A stretch of DNA of 22,719 nt from Prorocentrum cordatum (taxonomy: Eukaryota > Sar > Dinophyceae > Prorocentrales > Prorocentraceae), in assembly GCA_963575745.1 (NCBI GenBank), contig CAUYUJ010011478.1, forward strand, positions 1 through 22,719. Reading direction: 5' to 3'. Numbering within the stretch: position 1 is the stretch's first letter; each line of letters opens with the position of its first letter. The notes beneath the pieces are model-generated. The model searched no databases and was not told the DNA's origin. It saw only the letters and a program-made list of their open reading frames with translations. Made by a program: the position numbers and the translations under genes. This document shows positions 1 to 10,044 of the stretch, in pieces.

Positions 1-2435
1 TCCGTCGGCTGCGCTGGCCGCCCCAGGCCCGCTCGCCGCCGTTCGGTCGCTCGGCCCCTCGGCTGGCCCAATTCACGGGTTCGCGTTTGTTTTTGTGTGT
101 TTTCGCTTGTCCATCGGCTGCACTGGCCGCCCCGCGCGCGCCCGCTGCCTTTCGGTTGCTCGGCCCCCCGGCTGGCCCCATTCCCTGGCTTTCCTTGTTT
201 CTGTTTGTTTTCGCTTGTCCGTCGGCTGCACTGGTTGCCACAGGCCCGCCCGCCGCCCCGCGGTCGCTCGGCCCCTCGGCTGGCCAAATGCATTGGTTTT
301 GTTTGTTTTTGTTTGTTTTCGCTTGTCCGTCGGCTGCGCTGCTCGCCCCAGGCTCGCCCGCCGCCCCGCGGTCGCTCAGCCCCTCGGCTGGCCAAATTCA
401 TTGGTTTTGTTCGTTGTTGTTTGTTTTCGCTTGCCCGTCGGCTGCGCTGGTCGCCCTGCGCACGCCCGCCGCCGTTCGGTCGCTCGGCCTCTCGGCTGGC
501 CCCATTCCATGGATTCCTTTGTTTCTGTTTGTTTTCGCCTGTCCGTCGGCTGCACTGGTCGCCTCAAGCTCGCCCGCCGCCCCGCGGTCGCTCGGCCCCT
601 CGGCTGGCCAAATGCATTGGTTTTGTGTGTTTTTGTTTGTTTTCGCTTGTCCGTCGGCTGCGCCGGTCGCCCCGGGCCCGCCCGCCGCCGTTCGGTCGCT
701 CTGCCCCCCGGCTGGCCCAGTTCAGTGGTTTTGTTTGTTGTTGTTTGTTTTCGCTTGTCCGTCGGCTGCGCTGGTCGCCCTGCGCGCGCCCGCGGCCTTT
801 CGGTCGCTCGGTCCCCGGCTGGCCACATGCCCTGGATTTCTTTGTTTCTGTTTGTTTTCGCTTGTCCGTCGGCTGCACTGGTCGCCTCAGGCTCGCCCGC
901 CGCCCCGCGGTCGCTCGGCCCCTCGGCTGGCCAAATGCATTGGGTTTGTTTGTTGTTGTTTGTTTTCGCGTGTCCGTCGGCTGCGCTGGCTGCCCCAGGC
1001 CCGCCCGCCGCCGTTCGGTCGCTCGGCCCCTCGGCTGGCCCAATTCACTGGTTTTGTTTGTTTTTGTTTGATTTCGCTTGTCCGTCGGCTGCACTGGTCG
1101 CCCTGCGCACACCCGCCGCCTTTCGGGCGCTCGGCCCCCCGGCTGGCCCCATTCCCTGGCTTTCTTTGTTTCTGTTTGTTTTCGCTTGTCCGTCGGCTGC
1201 ACTGGTCGCCTCAAGCTCGCCCGCCGCCCCGCGGTCGCTCGGCCCCTGGGCTGGCCAAGTGCATTGGTTTTGCTTGATTTTGTTTGTTTTCGCTTGTCCG
1301 TCGGCTGCGCTGGTCGCCCCAAGCCCGCCCGCCGCCGTTCGGTCGCTCGGCCCCTCGGCTGGCCCAATTCATTGGTTTTGTCTGTTTTTGTTTGTTTTCG
1401 CTTGTCCGTCGGCTGCACTGGTCGCCCTGTGCACACCCGCCGCCTTTCGGTCGCTCGGCCATTCGGCTGGCCCCATCCCCTGGCTTTCTTTGTTTTTGTT
1501 TGTTTTCGCTTGTCCGTCGGCTGCACTGGTCGCCTCAGGCTCGCCCGCCGCCCCGCAGTCTCTCGGCCCCTCGGCTGGCCAAGTGCATTGGTTCTGCTTG
1601 TTTTTGTTTGTTTTCGCTTGTCCGTCGGCTGCACTGGTCGCCCCAAGCCCGCCCGCCGCCGTTCGGTCGCTCGGCCCCTCGGCTGGCCCAAGTTACTGGT
1701 TTTATTTGTTTTTGTTTGTTTTCGCTTGTCCGTCGGCTGCACTGGTCGCCCTGCGCACGCCCGCAGCCTTTCGGTCGCTCGGCCCCCGGCTGGCCCAACT
1801 CACTGGTTTTGTGTGTTTTTGTGTGTTTTCGCTTGTCCGTCGGCTGCACTGGTCGCCCTGCGCACGCCCGCGGACCCGCGGTCGCTCGGCCCCTCGGCTG
1901 GCCACATTCCCCGGCTTTCTTTGTTTCTGTTTGTTTTCGCTTGTCCGTCGGCTGCACCGGTCGCCTCAGGCTCGCCCGCCGCCCCGCGGTCGCTCGGCCC
2001 CTCGGCTGGCCAAATGCATTGGTTTTGTCTGTTTTTGTTTGTTTTCGCTTGTCCGTCGGCTGCACTGGTCGCCCCAGGCTCGCCCGCCGCCCCGCGGTCG
2101 CTCGGCCCCCCGGCTGGCCCAATTCACTGGTTTTGTTTCTTTTTGTTTGTTTTCGCTTGTCCGTCGGCTGCACTGGTCGCCCTGCGCACGCCCGCCGCCT
2201 TTCGGTCGCTCGGCTGGCCCCATTCCCTGGCTTTCTTTGTTTCTGTGTGTTTTCGCTTGTCCGTCGGCTGCACTGGTCGCCCCAGGCTCGCCCGCCGCCC
2301 CGCGGTCGCTCGGCCCCTCGGCTGGCCAAATGCATTGGTTTTGTGTGTTTTTGCTTGTTTTCGCTTGTCCGTCGGCTGCACTGGGTCGCCCCGTCCCGCC
2401 CGCCGCCGTTCGGTCGCTCGGCCCCTCGGCTGTCC
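1..2435 (+). repeat. 108-bp satellite, forward block, with three-type higher-order order
   Basis: Tandem repeat counted from the landmark CGCTTGTCCGTCGGCTGC. Landmarks fall at 212, 320, 428, 536, 644, 752, 859, 967, 1075, 1183, 1291, 1399, 1507, 1615, 1723, 1830, 1938, 2046, 2154, 2254 and 2362. The step is 108 bp apart from two 107s and one 100. Each unit has a GC-rich body (Ser/Pro/Ala-like when translated) and a T/G-rich linker (TTTGTTTGTTTTTGTTTG). Three unit types recur in order: one with GCCCAATTCACTGG, one with GCCCCATTCCCTGG, one with GCCAAATGCATTGG. Because 108 is 36 codons and the unit lacks stops in several frames, very long open frames appear on both strands; they are judged non-coding. 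No known satellite family is recognised. Confidence 0.95.
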
Positions 2436-2445
2436 CGAGCGACCG
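2411..2445. repeat. Palindromic switch point of the satellite orientation
   Basis: The arms CGGTCGCTCGG (2411-2421) and CCGAGCGACCG (2435-2445) are perfect inverted repeats around a 13-base loop. Left of it every satellite unit is in the T/G-linker orientation; right of it every unit is in the complementary orientation. This is an inversion or fold-back junction made within the unit itself. Confidence 0.85.
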
Positions 2446-3036
2446 CGGGGCGGCGGGCGTGCGCAGGGCGACTAGTGCAGCCGAAAGACAAACGAAAACA
2501 AACAAAAACAAACAAAACCATGGATGGGGCCCGCCGAAGGGCCGAGCTGCCGCGGGGCGGCGGGCGAGCCTGGGGCGACCAGTGCAGACGACGGACAACC
2601 GAAAACAACAAAAACAAACAAAACCAAACAAATAGGCAAGCCGAGGAGCCGAGCGACCGCGGGGCGGCGGGCGGGCCTGGGGCGACCTGTCCAGGCGACG
2701 GACAAGCGAAAAAAAACGAAAACAAACAAAACCAAAAAATTGGGCCAGCCGAGGGGCCGAGCGACCGCGGGGCGGCCTGGGGCGACTGGTGCAGCCGACG
2801 GACAAGCGAAAACAAACAAAAACAAACAAACCCAAGGAATGGTGCCAGCCGAGGGGCCGAGCGACCGCGGGGCGTCGGGCGAGCCTGGGGCGACCAGTGC
2901 AGCCGACGGACAAGCGAAAACAAACGAAACGAACAAACACAAAGAAATCGACCAGCCGAGAGGCCGAGCGACCGCAGGGCGGCGGGCGAGCCTGAGGCGA
3001 CCAGTGCAGCCGACGGACAAACCAAAACAAACAACA
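2436..3036 (-). repeat. 108-bp satellite, inverted block 1
   Basis: Same satellite as 1-2435 read from the other strand, recognised by GCAGCCGACGGACAAGCG followed by the A/C-rich linker AAAACAAACAAAAACAAAC and the body GGCCGAGCGACCGCGGGGCGG. Unit lengths are less regular than in the forward block, with small deletions, for example about 2770. It ends in the A/C linker where composite element copy 1 begins. Confidence 0.93.
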
Positions 3037-3189
3037 ATTATCCCGGCAAAGCAACCTAACAGCGATGTGTAGGAGCATATCTGGAAGCATCCCCCTTAAG
3101 ATTCAGATGAGAATCCAATTGTAGAATTGTGCTGTTCTCGCAGTCGTAGTCGCATTCGCGACGACAGTCGCAGTGGCAACGGCAGTCAC

Positions 3190-3414
3190 AGACACAGCCT
3201 CAGCCTCAGCCTGCCTCAGCCTCAGCCTCAGCCTGCCTCAGCCTCAGCCTGCCTCAGCCTCAGCCTCAGCCTGCTTCAGCCTCAGCCTCAGTCTGCCTCC
3301 AGCCTCGGCGTCAGCCTCAGGCTGCCTCAGCCTCAGCCTGCATCGGCCTCAGCCTCAGCCTCTAGCCTGCCTCAGCATCAGCCTGCCTCAGCCTCAGCCT
3401 CAGCCTGCCTCAGC
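3190..3414 (+). repeat. CAGCCT hexamer tract in composite copy 1
   Basis: Runs of CAGCCT punctuated by an extra GCCT, giving a CAGCCTGCCT rhythm. The leader just before it already carries CAGTCG-like hexamers (3139-3185), so the tract seems to have grown out of leader sequence. Confidence 0.9.
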
Positions 3415-3925
3415 ATTCAAAATGTGGCCCGGGAATGGAGTTCTGGGAACTCGAAGAACACGAAGTGGCCTACAGTTGGCTCCGGGCATTCAAAATCATG
3501 CCCAGGAATGGAGTTCTGGGAACTCGAAGACCACGAAGTGGCCTACAGTTGGCTCCGGGCATTCAACATGTGGCCCGGGAATGGAGTTCTGGGAACTCGA
3601 AGAGCACGAAGTGGCCTACAGTTGGCTCCGGGCATTCAAAATCTGGCCCTGGAATGGAGTTCTGGGGACTCGAAGACCACGAAGTGGCCTACAGTTGGCT
3701 CCGGGCATTCAAAATGTGGCCCGGGAATGGAGTTCTGGGGACTCGAAGAGCACGAAGTGGCCTACAGTTTGCTCCGGGCATTCAAAATGTGGCCCGGGAA
3801 TGGAGTTCTGGGAAATCGAAGAGCACGAAGTGGCCTACAGTTGGCTCCGGGCATTCAGAATGTGGCCCGGGAATGGAGTTCTGGGAGGTCGAAGAGCACG
3901 AAGTGTGTGACTGTTGGCTTAAAAC
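3415..3925 (+). repeat. 73-bp minisatellite in composite copy 1, seven units
   Basis: Units start at 3415, 3488, 3561, 3634, 3707, 3780 and 3853, exactly 73 bp apart. Each starts ATTCAAAATGTGGCCCGGG and ends GTTGGCTCCGGGC. The last unit diverges into GTGTGACTGTTGGC. The period is not a multiple of three and the three forward frames stay open, so successive units are read in rotating frames. This does not look like a selected protein. Confidence 0.92.
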
Positions 3926-4029
3926 AAATTCTGCGGCACCCTGTCCGGCACCCGCCCAGACCTCCCTGTGGAGTCATCTGCTGCTCTCTTTTGACCCTAC
4001 TAGAAACCTATCAGAACAAGCTGTTAGGT

Positions 4030-4343
4030 AACAAACAAAACCAAAGAATTGGGCCAGCCGAGGGGCCAAGCGACCGAAAGGCGGCGGGCGAGCCTGTGGC
4101 GACCAGTGCAGCCGACGGACAAGCGAAAACAAACAAACACAAACAAAACAAAGGAATGGGGCCAGCCGAAAGGCAGAGCGACCACTGGGCGGCGGGCGAG
4201 CCCGGGGCGACAATTGCAGCCGACGGACAAGCGAAAACAAACAAAAAAACAAACAACACCCAGGACTGGGGCCAGCCGAAGGGGCGAGCGACCGAAAGGC
4301 GGCGGGCGAGCCTGGGGCGACCAGTGCAGCCGACGGACAAACG
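4030..4343 (-). repeat. 108-bp satellite, inverted block 2 (about three units)
   Basis: Satellite units between composite copies 1 and 2. The A/C linker, GGCCAGCCGAGGGGCC-type body and GCAGCCGACGGACAAGCG landmark are all present. The block ends at GACAAACG, directly against the ATTATCCCGG start of copy 2. Confidence 0.92.
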
Positions 4344-4499
4344 ATTATCCCGGCAAAGCAACCTAACAGCGATGTGTAGGAGCATATCTGGAAGCATCCC
4401 CCTTAAGATTCAGATGAGAATCCAGTTGTAGAATTGTGCTGTTCTCGCAGTCGTAGTCGCATTCGCGATGACAGTCGCAGTGGCAACGGAAGTCACAGA

Positions 4500-4707
4500 C
4501 ACAGCCTCAGCATCAGCCTGCCTCAGCCTCAGCCTCAGCCTGCCTCAGCCTCAGCCTGCCTCAGCCTCAGCCTCAGCCTGCTTCAGCCTCAGCCTCAGTC
4601 TGCCTTCAGCCTCGGCCTCAGCCTCAGGCTGCCTCAGTCTCAGCCTGCCTCAGCCTGCCTCAGCCTCAGCCTGCCCTCAGCCACCTCACCCCCTCAGCCC
4701 TGCCTCA
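4500..4707 (+). repeat. CAGCCT hexamer tract in composite copy 2
   Basis: CAGCCT runs with interspersed GCCT, as in copy 1. The last part (about 4670-4707) is degenerate, with CCACCTCACCCCC. Confidence 0.88.
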
Positions 4708-5205
4708 GCATTCAAAATCATGCCCAGGAATGGAGTTCTGGGAACTCGAACACCACGAAGTGGCCTACAGTTGGCTCCGTGCATTCAAAATCATGCCCAG
4801 GAATGGAGTTCTGGGAACTCGAAGACCACGAAGTGGCCTACAGTTGGCTCCGGGCATCCAAAATCTGGCCCGGGAATGGAGTATTGGGAACTCGAAGACC
4901 ACGAAGTGGCCTACAGTTGGCTCCGGGCATTCAAAATCTGGCCCGGGAATAAAGTTCTGGAAACTCGAAGAGCACAAAGTTGCCTACAATTGGCTCCGGG
5001 CATTCAAAATGTGGCCCGGGAATTGAGTTCTGGGGACTCGAAGACCACGAAGTGGCCTACAGTTGGCTCCGGGCATTCAAAATGTGGCCCGGGAATGGAG
5101 TTCTGGGAAGTCGAAGAGCACGAAGTGCCTACAGTTGGCTCCGGGCATTCAGAATGTGGCCCGGGAATGGAGTTCTGGGAGGTCGAAGAGCACGAAGTGT
5201 GTGAC
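4708..5205 (+). repeat. 73-bp minisatellite in composite copy 2
   Basis: About seven units of the ATTCAAAAT...GGCTCCGGGC repeat. The unit from about 5080 is shortened (AAGTGCCTACAG, lacking GGCC), and one unit near 4930-5000 carries several substitutions. Confidence 0.9.
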
Positions 5206-5489
5206 TGTTGGCTTAAAACGACTTCTGCGGCACCCTGTCCGGCACCCGCCCAGACACCCCTGTGGAGTCATCTGCTGCTCTCTTTTGACCCTAATAGAAA
5301 CCTATCAGAACAAGCTGTTAGGTAAACACAATCAATTATCCCGGCAAAGCAACCTAACAGCGATGTGTAGAAGCATATATGGAAGCATTCCCCTTAAGAT
5401 TCAGATGAGAATCCAGTTGTAGAGTTGTGCTGTTCTCGCAGTCGCAGTCGCATTCGCGATGACAGTCGCAGTGGCAGCGGCAGTCGCAG

Positions 5490-6535
5490 TCACAGCCTCA
5501 GCCTGCCTCAGTATCAGCCTGCCTCAGCCTCAGCCACAGCCTGCCTCAGCCTCAGCCTCAGCCTGCTTCAAGCCTCAGCCTCAGTCTGCCTTCAGCCTCA
5601 GCCTCTGTGCCTCAGCCTGCCTCAGCATCAGCCTGCATCCGCCTCAGCCTCAGCCTCAGCCTCAGCCTGCCTCAGTATCAGCCTGCCTCAGCCTCAGCCT
5701 CAGCCTGCCTCAGCCTCAGCCCTCGCCTGCTCGCCCTCAGCGTGAAACCTTATTCCTCAGCATCATCCTGCCTCAGCCTCAGCATCACCTGCCGCGGCCT
5801 CAGCCTCAGCCTGCTTTCAGCCTCAGCCTCAGTCGGCCTTCAGCCTCGCCCTCGGGCCTCAGCCTGCTTCAGCCTCAGCCTCAGTCTGCCTGCAGCCTCG
5901 GCCTCAGCCTGAGCCTGCCTCAGCCTGAGCCTGCCTCAGCCTCAGCCTCAGCCTCAGCCTGCCTCAGCCTCAGCCTGCATCAGCCTCAGCCTCGGCCTGC
6001 CTCAGCCTCAGCCTCAGCCACAGCCTGCCTCAGCCTCAGCCTCAGCCTGCCTCAGCGTCTGCCTCAGCCTGCCTCATCCTCAGCCTCAGCCTCAGCCTCA
6101 GCCTCAGCCTCAGCCTGCCTCAGCGTCTGCCTCAGCCTGCCTCAGCCTCAGCCTGCCTCAGCCTCAGCCTGCCTCAGCCTCAGCCTCAGTCTGCCTCAGT
6201 ATCAGCTTGCCTAAGCCTCAGCCTCAGCCTGCCTCAGCCTCAGCCTCAGCCTGCTTCAGCCTCAGCCTCAGTCTGCCTTCAGCCTCCGCCTCAGCCTCAG
6301 CCTGCCGCAGCCTCAGCCTGCATCAGCCTCAGCCTTAGCCTCAGCCTGCCTCAGCCTCAGCCTGCATCAGCCTCAGCCTCAGCCTGCTCAGCCTCAGCCT
6401 CAGCCTGCTTCAGCCTCAGCCTCAGTCTGCCTTCAGCCTCGGCCTCAGCCTCCGCCTGCCTCAGCCTCAGCCTGCATGAGCCTCAGCCTGCTCAGCCTCA
6501 GCCTCAGCCTGCTCAGCAGCAGCCCTGCTCACGCC
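5490..6535 (+). repeat. Expanded CAGCCT hexamer tract, about 1 kb
   Basis: Hexamer and GCCT-interrupted runs continue for about 1,040 bases, four to five times the length in the other two copies. Interruptions such as CAGCGTGAAACCTTATTCC (about 5738) and repeated CAGCGTCTGCCTCAGCC suggest larger internal duplications in addition to slippage. Confidence 0.9.
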
Positions 6536-6905
6536 TCAGTTTGGCTCCGGGCATTCATAATGTGGCCCGGGAATGGAGTTCTGGGAGGTCGAAGAGCACG
6601 AAGTGGCCTACAGTTGGCTCCGGGCATTCAAATGTGGCCCGGGAATGGAGTTCTGGGAAGTCGAAGAGCACGAAGTGGCTTACAGTTGGCTCCGGGCATT
6701 CAAAATGTGGCCCGGGAATGGAGTTCTGGGAACTCGAAGAGCACGAAGTGGCCTACAGTTGGCTCAGGGCATTCAAAATGTGGCCCGGGAATGGAGTTCT
6801 GGGGACTCGAAGACCACGAAGTGGCCTACAGTTGGCTCCGGGCATTCAGAATGTGGCCCGGGAATGGAGTTCTGGGAGGTCGAAGAGCACGAAGTGTGTG
6901 ACTGT
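6536..6905 (+). repeat. 73-bp minisatellite in composite copy 3
   Basis: About five units between the hexamer tract and the tail. The second unit has lost one A (CATTCAAATGTGG near 6626), which shifts the phase. The last unit runs into GTGTGACTGTTGGCTTAAAAC, as in the other copies. Confidence 0.9.
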
Positions 6906-7020
6906 TGGCTTAAAACAACTTCTGCGGCACCCTGTCCGGCACCCGCCCAGACCCCCCTGTGGAGTCATCTGCTGCTCTCTTTTTAGCCCATTAGAAACCT
7001 ATCAGTCTTCGCTGTTAGGT

Positions 7021-10000
7021 AAAAACACACAAAACCAAGGAATGGGCGATCCGAGGGGCCGAGCGACCGAAAAGCGGCGGGAGAGCCTGGGGCGACCAGT
7101 GCAGCCGACGGAGGAACGAAAACAAACAAAAACAAACAAAACCAACGAATTGCGCCAGCCGAGGGGCCGAGCGACCGCGGGGCGGCGGGCGGGCCTGGGG
7201 CGACCAATGCAGCCGACGGACAAGCGAAAACAAACAAAAACAAACAAAACCAACGAATTGAGCCAGCCGAGGGGCCGAGCGACCGCGGGGCGGCGGGCGA
7301 GCCTGAGGCGACCAGTGCATCCGACAGACAAGCGAAAGCAAACAGAAACAAAGAAAGCCAGGGAATGGGGCTAGCCGAGGGGCCGAGCGACCGAAAGGCG
7401 GCGGGCGTGCGCAGGGCGACCAGCGCAGCCGACGGACAAGCGAAAACAAACAACAACAAACAAAACCAATGAATTGCGTTAGCCGAGGGGCCGAGCGACC
7501 GAACGGCGGCGGGCGGGCTTGAGGCGACCAGTGCAGCCGACGGACAAGCGCAAACAAACACAAACAAACAAAACCAATGCATTTGGCCAGCCGAGGGGCC
7601 GAGCGACCGAAAGGCGGCGGGCGAGCCTGAGGCGACCAGTGCAACCGACGGGCAAGCGAAAACAAACAAAAAACAAACGAACCCAAGGAATAGGGCCAGC
7701 CGAGGTGCCGAGCGACCGAAAGGCGGCGGGTGTGCACAGGGCGACCAGCGCAGCCGACGGACAAGCGAAAACAAACAAAAACAAAGAAAACCAACGAATC
7801 TGGCCAGCCGAGGGGCCGAGCGACCGCGGGGCGGCGGGCGAGCCTGGGGCGACCAGTGCAGCCGACGGACAAGCGATAACAACCAAAAACAGACAATACC
7901 AACGAATTGCGCCAGCCGAGGGGCCGAACGACCGCGGGGCGGCGGGCGAGCCTGGGGCGACCAGTGCAGCCGACGGACAAGCGCAAACAAACAAACACAA
8001 ACAAACAAAACCAAATAATGGGGCCAGCCGAGTGGCCGAGCGACCGCGGGGCGGCGGGCGAGCCTGGAGCGACCAGTGCAGCCGACGGACAAGCGAAAAC
8101 AAACAGCAACAAACAAAACCATGGATGGGGCCCGCCGAAGGGCCGAGCTGCCGTGGGGCGGCGGGCAAGCCTGGGGCGACCAGTGCAGCCGACGGACAAG
8201 CGAAAACAAACAAAAAACAAAACCAAACAATTTGGCAAGCCGGGGAGCCGAGCGACCGCGGGGCGGCGGGCGGGCCTGGGGCGACCAGTGCAGCCGACGG
8301 ACAAGCGAAAACAAACGAAACCAAACAAAACCAAATAATTGGGCCAACCGAGGGGCCGAGCGACCGCGGGGCGGCGGGCGTGCGCAGGGCGACTAGTGCA
8401 GCCGACGGACAAGCGAAAACAAACAAAAACAAACAAAACCAAGGAATGGGGCCAGCCGAGGGGCCGAGCGACCGCGGAGCGTCGGGCGAGCCTGGGGCGA
8501 CCAGTGCAACCGACGAACAAACGCAAAGAAATCGACCAGCCGAGGGGCCGAGCGACCGCAGGGCGGCGGGCGAGCCTGAGGCGACCAGTGCAGCCGACGG
8601 ACAAGCGCAAACAAACACAAACAAACAAAACCAATGCATTTGGCCAGCCGAGGGGCCGAACGACCGCGGGGCGGCGGGCGAGCCTGGGGCGACCAGTGCA
8701 GCAGACGGACAAGCGACAACAAACAACCACAAACAAAACAAAGGAATGGGGCCAACCGAAAGGCAGAGCGCGATCGCAGGGTGGCGGGCGAGCCCGGGGC
8801 GACCATTGCAGCCGACGGGCAAGCGAACACAAACAAAAAACAAACAAAACCAAGGAATGGGGCCAGCCGAGGGGGCGAGCGACCGAAAGGCGGCGGGCGA
8901 GCCTGGGGCGACCAGTGCAGCCGACGGACAAGCGAACACAAACAAAACCAAGGAATGGGGCCAGCCGAAGGGCCGAGCGACCGATAAGCGGCGGGAGAGC
9001 CTGGGGCGACCAGCGCAGCCGCGGAGGAGCGAAAACAAACAAAAACAAAGAAAACAATTGAATTGGGGCAACCGAAGGGCAGAGCAACCGCGGGGCGGCG
9101 GGCGAGCCTGGGGCCACCAGTACAACCGACGGGCAAACGAAAACAAACCAAAACAAACAACACCACGGAAATAAGCAAGCCGATGGGCCGAGCGACCGAA
9201 AAGCTGCGGGCGAGCCTGGAGCGGCCAGTGCAGCCGACGGACAAGCGAAAACAACAAAAACAAACAAAACCAAGCATTTGGCCAGCCGAGGGGCAGGGCA
9301 GAGCGACCGAAAGGCGGCGGGCGAGCCTGAGGCGACCAGCGCAACCGACGGACAAGCGAAAACAAACAAAAAACAAACGAAACCAAGGAATGGGGCCAGC
9401 CGAGGTGTCGAGCGACCGAAGCGGCGGGTGTGCGCAGGGCGACCAGCGCAGCCGACGGACAAGCGAAAACAAACAAAAACAAATAAAACCAACGAATCTG
9501 GCCAGCCGAGGGGCCGAGCGACCGCGGGGCGGCGCCGTCAGCGCGAGCCTGGGGCACCAGCAAAACGCCGACGGACAGGCGAAACACCAAAAACAAACAA
9601 ACCAACGATTGAGCCATCCGATGGGCCGAACGACCGCGGGCGGCGGCGATCCTGCGACCAGTGCAGCCGACGGACAACCGCAAACAACAAACAACCAAAC
9701 CAACGGATGGTGGTGGGCCAGCCGAGAGGCCGAGCGACCGCGGGGCGGCGGGGCGAGCAGCAGACGGACAAGCGAAACAAACGAGAACAAACAAAACCAA
9801 TTAATTGGGCCAACCGAGGGCGCGAGCGACCGCGGGGCGCGGGCTAGCCTGCGGCGACTAGTGCAGCCGACGGACAACGAAAACAAAACAAACGAACAAA
9901 CCAAGAAGTCGACCATCCGCGAGGGCCGAGCGACCGCAGGGCGGCGGGCGAGCCTGAGGCGACCAGTGCAGCCGACGGACAAACCAAAACAAAAAAAAAC

Positions 10001-10044
10001 AAACAAAACCAAATAATGGGGCCAGCCGCGGGGCCGAGCGACCG
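7021..10044 (-). repeat. 108-bp satellite, inverted block 3 (about 3 kb)
   Basis: Continuous satellite in the A/C-linker orientation. From about 7350 to 7760 the three unit types follow the order expected for the inverted higher-order repeat; further right the types are mixed. From about 9400 small deletions accumulate, so units become irregular. The long minus-strand and plus-strand open frames here are products of the repeat and are not annotated as genes. Confidence 0.93.

Larger units (their letters stand above)
3037..4029 (+). mobile_element. Composite repeat-carrying element, copy 1
   Basis: It begins with ATTATCCCGGCAAAGC and the motif ACCTAACAGC (3054-3063), and ends with the exact reverse complement GCTGTTAGGT (4020-4029). 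Inside are a conserved leader to about 3189, a CAGCCT hexamer tract, seven 73-bp repeats, and a conserved tail from about 3906. Satellite linker lies on both sides (ACAAACAAC left, ACAAACAAAACC right), so it looks inserted into a linker. No transposase or reverse transcriptase is encoded, so if mobile it is non-autonomous. A target-site duplication longer than a few bases is not evident. Confidence 0.7.
4344..5323 (+). mobile_element. Composite repeat-carrying element, copy 2
   Basis: Same order as copy 1: ATTATCCCGG start, ACCTAACAGC at 4361-4370, leader differing from copy 1 at only a few positions, hexamer tract about 4500-4707, 73-bp repeats about 4708-5205, tail, and GCTGTTAGGT at 5314-5323. 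It is followed after only 11 bases by copy 3, so copies 2 and 3 are nearly head to tail. Confidence 0.7.
5335..7020 (+). mobile_element. Composite repeat-carrying element, copy 3 (expanded)
   Basis: It starts with ATTATCCCGG at 5335 and ACCTAACAGC at 5352-5361, and ends TCGCTGTTAGGT at 7009-7020. Here the terminal inverted repeat is 12 bp (ACCTAACAGCGA). It is longer than the other two copies because its hexamer tract is about 1 kb, while its 73-bp array is shorter. Satellite linker resumes at once (AAAAACACACAAAACC). Confidence 0.7.

Noticed and set aside
95-2635. An 846-codon open frame and several other long frames through the 108-bp satellite, on both strands
   Set aside because: They are products of a stop-poor unit whose length is a multiple of three; equally long frames exist in other phases and on the opposite strand, with no non-repeat domain.
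7015-9800. Minus-strand frames of over 770 codons rich in VRRLHWSPQARPPP and SAALVAPGSPAA motifs
   Set aside because: These are the same satellite read through; they end where the units lose their 3-bp phase.
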